NCBI GenBank assembly: GCA_049366815.1
Contig: JBMNCO010000184.1
Span: 1 to 64,000, forward strand
DNA: 64,000 bases
Reading direction: 5' to 3'
Source: CAYNYM01 sp049366815
GTDB taxonomy: Bacteria > Desulfobacterota > DSM-4660 > Desulfatiglandales > HGW-15
The notes beneath the pieces were generated by a model. The model worked only from the letters and a program-made list of their open reading frames with translations. It ran no database searches and was not told the DNA's origin. Made by a program: the position numbers and the translations under genes. Shown here piece after piece: positions 16,731 through 25,162 of this stretch; position 1 is the stretch's first letter, and each line of letters begins with the position of its first letter.

Positions 16731-17127
16731 GTTGCCTGAATGTTGTTACAAAATCAATGAGTTCATCAGCATCCTTTCCCGTAACTCCTCCCACATAATC
16801 ATATTCAACAATATTTCTTTTGGCCCGGCAGGCGTCCAGATAAATTGCATCAGCTTTTCTTTCTGATCCAAGAATCAGCGGCAATGCTTGAATCGTACGA
16901 TAATGCTGCAGGGTCCTTCCGGCCTTATAACCTGCTACATAAAGAAGAATCGTGCAAAGCTTGAGAGCGGCATTGTAGGCAATCCCAAAACGCCAGTCCG
17001 CGGAAATCCCTCCTTCGACAGCGTCTTTGATATCGCGATCGACAATGGCCAGAAGATTTCCTATCTCATCAGCGCTTGTTTGGTGCGCTTTCAACCACCC
17101 GTTATCGGCCCATTGTTTCAAAGTCAT
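16681..17127 (-). CDS. HEPN-domain protein (putative toxin of MNT-HEPN pair)
   Basis: A 148-residue all-helical HEPN protein. In HepT-type toxins the catalytic motif R-x4-H-x-Y cleaves RNA. Here the matching stretch is RAKRNIVEYDY: Arg104, then Tyr109 in place of His, then Tyr111. Other features fit the family: an N-terminal DEIGNLLAIVDRDIKDA helix, the AYNAALKLCTILLYVAGYKAG helix pair, and the surface GRTLQHYRTIQALPLIL. Its start overlaps the end of the HTH-MNT gene by 26 bases, so the two are coupled. The Tyr substitution could mean an inactive HEPN, a different chemistry, or a subfamily where His is normally missing. Confidence 0.75.
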   Translation of the reverse strand: MTLKQWADNGWLKAHQTSADEIGNLLAIVDRDIKDAVEGGISADWRFGIAYNAALKLCTILLYVAGYKAGRTLQHYRTIQALPLILGSERKADAIYLDACRAKRNIVEYDYVGGVTGKDADELIDFVTTFRQRVETWLEKCRILQKWT

Positions 17128-17689
17128 GTTCAGCGCCTATGATGAACAGTTTCTGTGAACTGACCATATGGGTAATGAAATGATCGCCGGTTTTGAGTCT
17201 CTTTTGAAATTCCTCCAGCGTCATGATATGGGGGTTGATCTCTCTGCCGATTTTTTCCGAAACACCGGAAAGCAATTCTGTTATTTTTCTCAGTCCCACG
17301 TTGCCAATAACAAAAAGATCCACATCGCTTTCCGCTCTTGCCTTTCCCTCAGCGATGGAACCAAAAACGAACGCCAGTTGAATTCTATTGTCCTGAAGCG
17401 CATCCTTGAGGATATGTGCAATGCCGATGGTCTTGAGTACAAGATTCCGCAGGTCTGCGAATAGGGGATTTAATTTATTGGCCTTGTAATATATACGATT
17501 GCTGTCTCTCCGAGCTATTACGAGGTCAAGCCGGGTCAATTTGCGCAGTTCTTGGCGGATTGTGCTGTCATTTAGCCCGGATCGGCGCTGGATCTCCCGG
17601 ATATGATATTCTCCCTCAACAGGACCAAGAAGGAGCCTGAATATCTCAGCTCGCGTGCGGGATGACAGTATTTCACTCAGCATGTCCAT
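17102..17689 (-). CDS. HTH-fused minimal nucleotidyltransferase (putative antitoxin)
   Basis: A 195-residue protein. Residues about 1-75 form a winged helix-turn-helix (MarR/ArsR style: SSRTRAEIFRLLLGPVEGEYHIREIQRRSGLNDSTIRQELRKL). Residues about 100-180 form a minimal nucleotidyltransferase with GS at 110-111 and Asp122/Asp124 in ESDVDLFVIG, the G-S-x9-D-x-D pattern. In type VII toxin-antitoxin pairs the MNT protein adenylylates the HEPN partner, and here the HEPN gene follows with overlap. The HTH should bind the 22-base perfect palindrome just upstream for autoregulation. No ribosome site precedes the ATG, so translation may be leaderless. Confidence 0.85.
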   Translation of the reverse strand: MDMLSEILSSRTRAEIFRLLLGPVEGEYHIREIQRRSGLNDSTIRQELRKLTRLDLVIARRDSNRIYYKANKLNPLFADLRNLVLKTIGIAHILKDALQDNRIQLAFVFGSIAEGKARAESDVDLFVIGNVGLRKITELLSGVSEKIGREINPHIMTLEEFQKRLKTGDHFITHMVSSQKLFIIGAEHDFETMGR

Positions 17690-17697
17690 ATTGCGTG

Positions 17698-17727
17698 CCT
17701 ATACCATGCAATTGCATGGTATGTCCA
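17698..17727 (-). promoter_or_regulatory. Promoter with perfect 22-base palindromic operator
   Basis: Positions 17701-17722 form a perfect palindrome (half site ATACCATGCAA), 12 bases before the HTH-MNT start codon. On the minus strand TGGACA (17722-17727) and TATAGG (17698-17703) flank it at 18-base spacing, so the operator fills the promoter spacer. Transcription would start about two bases before the ATG, implying a leaderless message. Confidence 0.7.
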
Positions 17728-17885
17728 CTCATTTCTGCCGGCAGGTCTACGTTTGCAGGAAAAGTGCTCCCGTCCACGCAGGATTCCGCAGACACTGCCT
17801 GCGTAGATATCAGTGAGCGGAGAGGACCACTCGCTGCCTTTCTCTTCTGGACCTTGTTGAATCTGCCGGGCTCGCGATCCAGATA

Positions 17886-18158
17886 TCAATGAGGAACAGT
17901 AAGCGAGGGATTTCCCGACTCCGCAGTATCGCCCTTGGAAATCTTCGTGAAGGAAACCATCTCAATCTTTTTATTTAAGAATGATGCGATCCTTTTGGCA
18001 TCCTCGTGGGTTGTCGCCATCGTGAGAACAAAACTGAGAGGGCCTTTGCCCAAACCAATCCACTGTCTCCCTACTGGTTCACAAGCAATATACGGTGTGC
18101 CGTCCCCATCTTTCCTGACAGCAAACGTATAAACCTGTCGTTTGGTACCCTCCTCCAT
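17886..18158 (-). CDS. Hypothetical protein, 90 residues
   Basis: A small soluble protein with a strong ribosome site (GAGGAG, seven bases before the ATG). The sequence has a beta-rich N half (QVYTFAVRKDGDGTPYIACEP, GKGPLSFVL) and a helix around EDAKRIASFLNKKIEMVSF. I do not recognise a family. It lies between the cspA-like gene and the HTH-MNT operon, all on the minus strand. The cspA terminator hairpin separates it from that gene, so it is probably transcribed on its own. Confidence 0.6.
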   Translation of the reverse strand: MEEGTKRQVYTFAVRKDGDGTPYIACEPVGRQWIGLGKGPLSFVLTMATTHEDAKRIASFLNKKIEMVSFTKISKGDTAESGNPSLTVPH

Positions 18159-18195
18159 AAGTATACTCCTCGTGAGTCCCTATGGCTGAAACGAC

Positions 18196-18231
18196 AAAGG
18201 GCATCCCACGCCATTCGATAGGATACCCTTT
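18196..18231 (-). terminator. Terminator hairpin after the cold-shock gene
   Basis: AAAGGGTATCC and GGGATGCCCTTT pair over 11 positions with one G-U wobble and a 13-base loop, 22 bases after the stop codon. The 3' side runs into a moderately T-rich stretch on the minus strand, and the plus-strand side also has a run of Ts. Confidence 0.55.
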
Positions 18232-18252
18232 TTCAGCTTACAACGATTTTTG

Positions 18253-18453
18253 TTAGACTAAAGTGACATTTACTGCAGCAAGGCCTTTTTTCCCCTGCTC
18301 TACGTCAAAAGTAACCCGATCGCCTTCTTTGAGCGACTTGAAGCCGTTTCCATTAATCGCTGAATGATGAACGAATACGTCATCGCCGCCCTCTTGCTCA
18401 ATAAAACCGAAACCTTTACTGTCATTAAACCACTTTACTGTTCCATTGCCCAT
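18253..18453 (-). CDS. Cold-shock domain protein
   Basis: A 66-residue single-domain cold-shock (CspA-type) RNA chaperone. The RNP1 motif is KGFGFIEQEG and RNP2 is DVFVHHSAI, with the usual N-terminal GTVKWFNDS and C-terminal EQGKKGLAAVNV. AAGGAGG five to eight bases before the ATG at 18453 fixes the start; the longer frame is an artefact. It probably destabilises RNA hairpins under stress or low temperature. The gene has its own terminator hairpin downstream. No cold-box leader could be recognised upstream, where about 400 bases carry no gene. Confidence 0.95.
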   Translation of the reverse strand: MGNGTVKWFNDSKGFGFIEQEGGDDVFVHHSAINGNGFKSLKEGDRVTFDVEQGKKGLAAVNVTLV

Positions 18454-18892
18454 AGTGACACCCTCCTTTCCTATAGATTCACACTGTTTCAAACTTCAGG
18501 TTGCCACTCAAGACAAATGGATTTTCCCTCAGAACGAAACCGGCTCGCACTATCATGGCGACCCTTTATTATCAAAATAATTTAACCACCTTATTTCTTA
18601 TGTCAAAAAAATATTCCTTTGTCGCACGAAGTTCAGCCGGTCTGAGTGATGCGTTCAAAATCCTTGATTGAACAGGCCTGCAAAACAGCGTACCTGAACC
18701 TTTATGGAGAGTTGAGGAAAATGTCGGAAAATTATCGGATGTCAAATCGTGCAGTATCAAACTCAAGACTATGGACAAGCAATATTAAATCGGGGGACAC
18801 ACAGGTTTACCGCATTTTCTGATATCCTCAACATACCAAAACGAATGCCAAATCTGAGATAGTGAAAGATCAGGAGAAATGAGCGTTGGATA
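18454..18892. other. Intergenic stretch without a supported gene
   Basis: Between the cold-shock gene and the small Cys-rich gene I see no good ribosome site or coding pattern. A 68-codon frame on the minus strand near 18572-18778 has no recognisable features. The divergent promoters for both flanking genes must lie here. Confidence 0.5.
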
Positions 18893-19189
18893 ATGTCAAG
18901 ATATCACGGACGTTCGGCCGTCCCCGTGAAAGAGAGAAGAAAACCATTGGAAAACCGTAGGAGAAAAAATTATTTTTGTACCGTTGTATCTGAGAATGTT
19001 GAAATTGCTTTAAAAAATAGACCTCTCCTCAGTCTTGAACAAAAAAATGAGCTGTTTGTCCAATGCAATCAACATGAGTGCCAATATGTCGATCTTAATC
19101 AACTTCCCTGTCCTTTGTGCCTCGACCTCTTTGCGGAAGAAATTGGAAAGCAGGAAGAAAAACGAAGAGATAGAAGAATGGGATTCTGA
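18893..19189 (+). CDS. Small Cys-rich hypothetical protein
   Basis: A 98-residue protein, Arg-rich at both ends. The centre reads SLEQKNELFVQCNQHECQYVDLNQLPCPLCLDLF: four cysteines spaced Cx4C, then CPLC, which could hold a metal as a small zinc ribbon-like knuckle. The basic N terminus (KERRKPLENRRRKN) could bind nucleic acid. A weak AGGAGA lies about 20 bases upstream. I do not recognise the family. It stands alone between the cold-shock gene and the decayed RhuM-like gene. Confidence 0.5.
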   Translation: MSRYHGRSAVPVKERRKPLENRRRKNYFCTVVSENVEIALKNRPLLSLEQKNELFVQCNQHECQYVDLNQLPCPLCLDLFAEEIGKQEEKRRDRRMGF

Positions 19190-19219
19190 AACCAATGAAT
19201 CCAAAAGTATCATCCCCAT

Positions 19220-19600
19220 CAAAAGCCTTTGATATGTCATAGGGCAAATCCGAGGACCAGTTGCTCCCGCAAGACTCGTGTGGCCCAATGGCGGAATTGT
19301 GTGCCGCGTGTGGATTTGACCCGCCGGCCCACCGAAATGATAACATCCAGGTTGTACTATTGAACCTGATAGTTCTTACCATCTTTCGCAGTATGTTCAA
19401 TTTTTGCGCGAACTGCCGCTTCCTGAAGTTCCCCTTCCATAAACATTTTGCACACGTGCTTCGTGATGATCGAGCGCCCCCTGCCGAACAATGCACCCGT
19501 TTGATCCTGGGTCAGCCAGGCCGCTTCTTTTTCAAGACGAACCCTCAACTGGACCTTGCCGTCTTCCGTAAGGAACTATCTGAAGATTCGGACTACTTCT
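19220..19600 (-). pseudogene. Decayed RhuM-like virulence-family gene
   Basis: The minus strand reads LTEDGKVQLRVRLEKEAAWLTQDQTGALFGRGRSIITKHVCKMFMEGELQE in one frame and, after a frameshift near 19356, YNLDVIISVGRRVKSTRGTQFRHWATRVLREQL in another. This is the start of RhuM-type proteins, found in mobile elements and paired with restriction systems. A stop codon lies just before the first segment, the frame breaks once, and a stop soon follows, so only the first third is left. Confidence 0.75.
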
Positions 19601-19609
19601 CGGGGTTAT

Positions 19610-19936
19610 CTGACATTTTCCCTGGAGCCCATGCACCCATGAATAGTTCAATTCCGTACTCATGAGTATGTGGATGGACACCATTTGGCATGGTTGAATA
19701 ATGGACTGCGGTTTGCAATCAAAGGCCTCTCTGATGAGAAGAAATCGCATTGTTTCGGATCTCGGAAACAGCACGGTCCGGAAGGGATACTCACATGCTC
19801 GGAGAAGGCAAGATGGACAATCTTTTGACAACCCATTATAAATGTGGAATGTAACAGCGTTAGCTGAAATTGGACGCCTTGTTCGGAATAGGCAATGAAT
19901 GAGGCGATACCTTGCCATACTGAACCAAATTCCAAT
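19610..19936. other. Stretch before recD2 without a supported gene
   Basis: About 330 bases between the RhuM remnant and recD2. A plus-strand frame around 19660-19820 (opening with HEYVDGHHLAWLNNG) and minus-strand frames are open but lack start signals and known motifs. It may be further debris of a mobile element. Confidence 0.4.
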
Positions 19937-22459
19937 ATGAGCAATCAACTGAGCCATCCTCCAGGAACAATCATCGAATCCATCCGTGGTATCGTGGATC
20001 GGGTCACTTACCACAACCCGGATAACGGGTGGTCCGTTCTGCGTGTTTCCCCTTTTGACAATCCCTACCAGCAGGAAACGGTCACGGTCCATCAGACAAA
20101 GGTCTTTGCCGGTGCCACCATGGAATTCCATGGTTCCTGGACCGTGCATCCGAAATTCGGTCGCCAATTCAAGGCCACAAGGGCGGTTGAGAAAAAGCCC
20201 GCCACGACCGCCGCATTGGAAAAATACCTCGGGTCAGGGCTCATCAAAGGGGTCGGCCCAAAGACGGCGAAAAAGATTGTAAGACACTTTGGAAATGACA
20301 CCCTGGAGGTCTTTGAAAATGAGATCGAAAGGCTCACCGAGGTGACAGGAATAGCCCAGAAAAAATTGATCATGATCACCGATGCCTGGGTTGAGCATCG
20401 CGCGATCAGAGAAGTGATGATGTTCCTCCAGTCCCACGGCATCAGCACCCTTTTCGCCGTCAGGATCTACGAGGAGTACGGGGACAATGCCATTGAATAT
20501 GTGAATGAGGATCCCTACCGGCTGGCCCGGGATTTTTACGGCATCGGCTTCTTTTCAGCGGACAAGGTCGCACTGAGCATCGGCCTTGACAGAAACAGTC
20601 CGCAAAGGATCAGGGCCGGCATCAGTCACGTCCTTGCAGCCAGCCGGGAATTCGGCCATTGTTACCTGACAGAATCGCAAATCACCGCCCAGGTGAATGA
20701 ACTCTTGGAACTGGAACTTGATGACCGGATGTCCGACTACCTCAATCAGATGGAGCGGGAAGGACTTGTGATGGTCCGTGAACTCAGAGATCCGGCCGGG
20801 GCGACCGAATCCTGCTATTATTCCAAATCCCTCTATTTCGATGAATTGTACGTCGCCAAGAGGATTTCCGATACCAGGGCGCCGCTCATTGTCAACAAGG
20901 ACCGGGTTGACCGCTGGGTCAATCGCTACTGCAAAATGAAAGACTTTTCCCTGAGCGATGAGCAGGCCGATGCCGTCAAGGGCATCGTCTGTGAAAGATT
21001 CTCCATCCTGACGGGGGGCCCCGGCTGCGGAAAGACGACCACGACCCTGGTCATCGTCAAGCTGCTTGAGGCGATGCAACGGAAAATCCTGCTTGCCGCC
21101 CCGACCGGCCGGGCCGCCCAGCGTATGATGGATGTCATCGGGAACGAATCCAAGACAATCCATCGCCTGTTGGAGTGGCAGAACGGCCAATTCAAGAAGA
21201 ATGAGGAACATCTCCTTGATGTGGATTTCGTCATCGTTGATGAATGCTCCATGCTGGATATCAGCTTGACTGCTTCCCTGCTCAAAGCGATTCCATTCGA
21301 AAGCCAGATCCTTTTTATCGGCGATGCGGACCAGTTGCCCTCTGTCGGGGCCGGCAATGTCCTCCGGGATATTATCGCCTCCGGTAGAGTCAAGTGTTTT
21401 GAATTGAAAAAAATTTTCCGACAGGCCCGGGAATCCCTCATCATCCGGTATGCTCACCAGATCAACAACGGAGACCTTCCCCATATTGATTCGCCCTTCA
21501 AAAAGCCTGAGGTTTGGCGTCGACAAGTGGATTGTCTCTTTATGGATTCCGATGAGGCCACGAAAGAGCAACTTAACTTTATCGCCAGGGTCAAGCGCTT
21601 CTATGGGACCGAGCCACCCGGGGAGTCCGGTACAGGCCAATCAGACCCCGATCCCTACGAGTTCAGAATAAACGAACCGGTTGTCCCCTACGAAACGGAG
21701 TTGATCATTCCCAGGAAATTTCAGCACGTGGATCTGGAAGAGTTATTAAGGGCCAGGGGCGGAGTTGATGAATTGTTGTCGGTCTTGAAAAGGGTCCATC
21801 CCTGGTCATCGCTCCATTACGGACTGTCGGCCTTGGATGTGGTCAGGAAGCTGTATCTGGAATGGATGCCCAAATATTTCGGAGAAAAGACGGAGATCCA
21901 GATTCTTTCCCCTATGACCAGGGGCAGTCTGGGTACGGTCAGCTTGAACAGGGTGATCCAGGAATCGGCCAACCCTCCTGAAAAGGGAAAGGGGCAATTC
22001 AGTCTGGGAGAGAGAATCTTCAGGGTCGGTGACCGCGTGATCCACCGCCGCAACAATTATGACCTCAACGTCTTCAACGGCGACATCGGCGTGATCCGGG
22101 AAATCGACACGGAGGCACTGACCTTATCCGTGTCATTTTCTCCCGACGGACGGATCGTGGATTACACTGCAGATGCCATCCCGGAGCTGGATCTGGCCTA
22201 TGCCATTACGATCCACAAATCACAGGGGAGCGAATTCGAAGCGGTTATCATTCCGGTCCTCACACAGCACTTTAAAATGCTGTTCCGGAACCTGATCTAT
22301 ACCGGTCTTACAAGGGCAAAAAAATTGGCTGTCCTGGTTGGAACGCGCAAGGCATTGGCCATGTCCGTCAAGAATCAGGACACCAGTCAGAGGCAGACCT
22401 TGCTGAAGGAACTCCTGCGCGGGCATTCGACCGGGACGAATCAGTGTACCCCGCTGTGA
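19937..22459 (+). CDS. recD2: RecD2-type ATP-dependent DNA helicase
   Basis: About 840 residues. The N-terminal OB-like and helix-hairpin-helix region (GTIIESIRGIVDRVTYHNPDNGWSVL, GVGPKTAKKIV) is followed by the superfamily 1B helicase core: Walker A LTGGPGCGKTTTT near residue 360, Walker B FVIVDECSML near 430, motif III GDADQLPSVGAG near 462, and C-terminal YAITIHKSQGSEF near 755. RecD2 is a 5'-3' helicase acting alone in repair and replication restart. Between the motif IV region and QILSPMTRG there are about 90 extra residues not usual for the family. ATG at 19937 chosen by family alignment. An earlier in-frame ATG at 19895 is possible, and neither has a strong ribosome site. Confidence 0.92.
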   Translation: MSNQLSHPPGTIIESIRGIVDRVTYHNPDNGWSVLRVSPFDNPYQQETVTVHQTKVFAGATMEFHGSWTVHPKFGRQFKATRAVEKKPATTAALEKYLGSGLIKGVGPKTAKKIVRHFGNDTLEVFENEIERLTEVTGIAQKKLIMITDAWVEHRAIREVMMFLQSHGISTLFAVRIYEEYGDNAIEYVNEDPYRLARDFYGIGFFSADKVALSIGLDRNSPQRIRAGISHVLAASREFGHCYLTESQITAQVNELLELELDDRMSDYLNQMEREGLVMVRELRDPAGATESCYYSKSLYFDELYVAKRISDTRAPLIVNKDRVDRWVNRYCKMKDFSLSDEQADAVKGIVCERFSILTGGPGCGKTTTTLVIVKLLEAMQRKILLAAPTGRAAQRMMDVIGNESKTIHRLLEWQNGQFKKNEEHLLDVDFVIVDECSMLDISLTASLLKAIPFESQILFIGDADQLPSVGAGNVLRDIIASGRVKCFELKKIFRQARESLIIRYAHQINNGDLPHIDSPFKKPEVWRRQVDCLFMDSDEATKEQLNFIARVKRFYGTEPPGESGTGQSDPDPYEFRINEPVVPYETELIIPRKFQHVDLEELLRARGGVDELLSVLKRVHPWSSLHYGLSALDVVRKLYLEWMPKYFGEKTEIQILSPMTRGSLGTVSLNRVIQESANPPEKGKGQFSLGERIFRVGDRVIHRRNNYDLNVFNGDIGVIREIDTEALTLSVSFSPDGRIVDYTADAIPELDLAYAITIHKSQGSEFEAVIIPVLTQHFKMLFRNLIYTGLTRAKKLAVLVGTRKALAMSVKNQDTSQRQTLLKELLRGHSTGTNQCTPL

Positions 22460-22492
22460 AGGCGCCTTTCGACCCTTTCCCCGGCGTTCTCA

Positions 22493-23377
22493 TCAGACCT
22501 TTGCCACGGGCTCGACCCGGGGCGCCGGAGGCAGGTCCTTCTTGTAGACCAGGGTACGGTAGGGGAAGGGGATCTCCACACCCTCCAGGTCAAACCGTTT
22601 CTTGACATTCTCGAGGATCCACCACCTCGCGGACCAGGAATTGTCTACATCCGAGACCCACATGTAGAGGCGCAGACCGATTGAAAAATCGCCATGGGAG
22701 ATGACCCTGACCCAGGGCTCTTCCGCCTTTTCGTCCCGGTGGGGGCATTTTTGGGCCTCCTCCAGGATGAGGCGACGGGCAAGATCGATATCCGTGTCAT
22801 AGCTGACGCCCATATCGATCCTGCAGAGGATCCGCGGATCGATGATACTGTAGTTGATGAGGGGAATACTGTCGAGTTTTTCATTGGGAATGATAAGGCG
22901 CTTGTAGTCCCAAGTCCGAAGGATGGTGTGGCGCAGAGTAATATCTTCAATCGTTCCGTATTCGTTTTCAATGGTGACCGCATCACCGATGCGAAAGGGG
23001 CGGTAGATTGCCAGAGAGAGGCCGGATATAAGGTTTGCCAGGGTCGATTTTGCGGCAAAGCCCACTATCAGGGCGGTAATCCCGGCACCGGCCATGGCGG
23101 TCCCTACAAGTGCCCTCAGACCGGGGACAAGGCTGGCATAGAACACCGTGGCCATGAGGGCGATAATGACGTTTTTGATCCGCAGGATATAAACGACAAC
23201 CGTCTGATCCACCTTTCGCCCGAGTTTCCCGATGACCCAGCGGGTCCGCTGGACCAGGCGCGTTGAAACGGTCATGGCAAGCCAGGTCAAGAAGATGAAG
23301 AAAAGGGCCAGCACCAGGGCCCCCAGGGGGCTACCCGGGTCCCATAATTTTTCGACGGAAAACCAGTTCCAGCTCAT
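22493..23377 (-). CDS. Small-conductance mechanosensitive channel, MscS family
   Basis: A 294-residue MscS-type channel that vents solutes when membrane tension rises after osmotic downshock. Three hydrophobic helices precede the pore helix GFAAKSTLANLISGLSLAIYRPFRIGD (TM3), followed by the beta domain with YGTIEDITLRHTILRTWDYKRLIIPNE and a C-terminal VEIPFPYRTLVYKK. The size equals E. coli MscS. It lies tail to tail with recD2 (33-base gap) and just upstream of the aldehyde dehydrogenase gene on the same strand, with about 80 bases between. Osmotic protection fits with the glucosylglycerate-like cluster nearby (inference). Confidence 0.95.
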   Translation of the reverse strand: MSWNWFSVEKLWDPGSPLGALVLALFFIFLTWLAMTVSTRLVQRTRWVIGKLGRKVDQTVVVYILRIKNVIIALMATVFYASLVPGLRALVGTAMAGAGITALIVGFAAKSTLANLISGLSLAIYRPFRIGDAVTIENEYGTIEDITLRHTILRTWDYKRLIIPNEKLDSIPLINYSIIDPRILCRIDMGVSYDTDIDLARRLILEEAQKCPHRDEKAEEPWVRVISHGDFSIGLRLYMWVSDVDNSWSARWWILENVKKRFDLEGVEIPFPYRTLVYKKDLPPAPRVEPVAKV

Positions 23378-23456
23378 GATACACTCCTGACTCTTTTCTC
23401 CGGTCCGCCGTCAGCAGGAAGAACCAGAAACCAATCGAACATGGATCGTCGGCCTT

Positions 23457-25082
23457 TCACAAAATGAAATCCGTGCTGAGGAAGTTGGATTTTCGCTCCC
23501 TTACAATTTGAGAAATGATGGTTCGATTAAGTTCCGTCTCCTTGGCCGCCACAAGAGTCCTGATGGAGAAGACCCGGAGCGCATCCGAGACCGAGAGGGT
23601 CCCTTCGGCCGAGTCCTTTCTGCCCGTAAAGGGAAAGGTGTCCGGCCCCCGCTGGCACTGGCTGTTGAGGTTGACCCGGCAGACCTGATTGACCAGGGGG
23701 TCCACGAGACGGGCGATCACATCGGCATCTTTGCCGAAAATGCTCAACTGCTGCCCGTAATCTGAATTGACAACATATTGAATGGGGCTTTCGATGTCCT
23801 CAAAGGGGGTCACGGGGATGACCGGCCCGAACTGCTCCTCGCGGTAGAGTCGCATCCTCCCGCTGACAGGATAGACGATCGCAGGATAGAAGAAGCTCTC
23901 CTCAACCGTTCCTCCCCCGGGATTGACCACACGCGCACCCCGATCTTCAGCATCCCGGACCAGTTCCTGAAGAAAGGCGGGTTTTCCCCCCTCCGGCAGG
24001 GGCGTCAGGAAGACACCCTCCTCCCAGGGCATCCCGCATTTAAGCTCTCCGACGGCCTCAGAGAACCCGTGGAGAAATGAATCCGCGATCTCCTTCTCGA
24101 CAAAGATCATCTTCAGGGCCGTACAACGCTGGCCGTTAAAGGACAGGGTACCGGAAACACATTCCCTGACGGCGCTGTCAAGGTCTGCGTCGGCGAGCAC
24201 AATGGCGGCGTTCTTGGCCTCAAGGCCCAGCACACACCGCAGACGATGGGGCTTGGGATGCAGTTTTTTGAGACGATCGGCCACCGGACTGGTCCCGATG
24301 AAGGCCAGCACATTCACCTTGGGTGACGACATGATGGGGCTTATCACCTCCGGGCCGCGGCCGAAGAGGATATTCACGACCCCTGCGGGAAAGGCCTCCC
24401 GGAAGACATCGAGCAGGGGGCCGTAGAGCAGAAGACCGTGCTTCGGGGGCTTGACGATCGTGCTGTTTCCCATGATGAGGGCCGGGATCAGGGTTGTGAG
24501 GGTCTCGTTGAGGGGATAGTTGAAGGGTCCCATGCAAAGGACCACCCCAAGGGGGGCACGCCGGATCTGCCCGATAATACCCTGCTCGATCACGAATCTC
24601 GAGCACACCCTGTCCAGATCCTTCAGGGCATCGATCGTAGAGCGGATATAGACCACGGTCCGGTCGAACTCCTTTTCGGAATCGCCGAGGGACTTTCCCA
24701 CCTCCCACATAAGCAGACGCACGACCTCCCTCTTTTTCTCCACCATACCGTAAAGGAAATCCTGAATGTGTTTGATGCGGTCGCCCACGGACAGGGTGGG
24801 CCAGCGGCCCCTCCCGTTGCCGTAGGCACAATCCGCTGCCTCCAGTGCCCTCAAGGCCTCCTTTTCCGTCAAAAGGGGGTATCGACCCAGCAGTTTGGGT
24901 GCAAGCCCTCCCCCCGCCCGGAGGCGCACCGGTGAAATCACGTCCGCCATAGGACCATGCCAGCGGCAAAGTTCCCCGTTGACGAGGTATTCGTCCTGTA
25001 TAATGGGTGTCTCCAGGCGGAAGTCGTCCGGGATGTGCGCCTCTTCAGGGAAAATGGGACCGGGGATGTCCTGCGGATTCAT
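23457..25082 (-). CDS. GapN-like NADP-dependent aldehyde dehydrogenase
   Basis: A 541-residue aldehyde dehydrogenase resembling the non-phosphorylating glyceraldehyde-3-phosphate dehydrogenase (ALDH11/GapN) branch, which oxidises the aldehyde straight to 3-phosphoglycerate with NADP+. Catalytic residues are visible: Asn188 (GPFNYPLNET), Glu288 in LGLEAKNAAIV and Cys320 in FNGQRCTALK. The C-terminal VNLNSQCQRGPDTFPFTGRKDSAEGTLSV matches the GapN substrate region. GGAGG precedes the ATG. It would supply NADPH and 3-phosphoglycerate, which also feeds the glycerate branch of the downstream cluster. Succinate or other semialdehydes are alternative substrates. Confidence 0.8.
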   Translation of the reverse strand: MNPQDIPGPIFPEEAHIPDDFRLETPIIQDEYLVNGELCRWHGPMADVISPVRLRAGGGLAPKLLGRYPLLTEKEALRALEAADCAYGNGRGRWPTLSVGDRIKHIQDFLYGMVEKKREVVRLLMWEVGKSLGDSEKEFDRTVVYIRSTIDALKDLDRVCSRFVIEQGIIGQIRRAPLGVVLCMGPFNYPLNETLTTLIPALIMGNSTIVKPPKHGLLLYGPLLDVFREAFPAGVVNILFGRGPEVISPIMSSPKVNVLAFIGTSPVADRLKKLHPKPHRLRCVLGLEAKNAAIVLADADLDSAVRECVSGTLSFNGQRCTALKMIFVEKEIADSFLHGFSEAVGELKCGMPWEEGVFLTPLPEGGKPAFLQELVRDAEDRGARVVNPGGGTVEESFFYPAIVYPVSGRMRLYREEQFGPVIPVTPFEDIESPIQYVVNSDYGQQLSIFGKDADVIARLVDPLVNQVCRVNLNSQCQRGPDTFPFTGRKDSAEGTLSVSDALRVFSIRTLVAAKETELNRTIISQIVRERKSNFLSTDFIL

Positions 25083-25162
25083 ACCGTTTTTCCTCCTCCC
25101 GTGTCTGGGTCAAGGCAGGGTCACAGAATTTTTTGACGGATAATGCCCCTCAACCTTATTTG

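Noticed and set aside
18572..18778. 68-codon minus-strand frame
   Set aside because: No ribosome site, no known motif, atypical composition.
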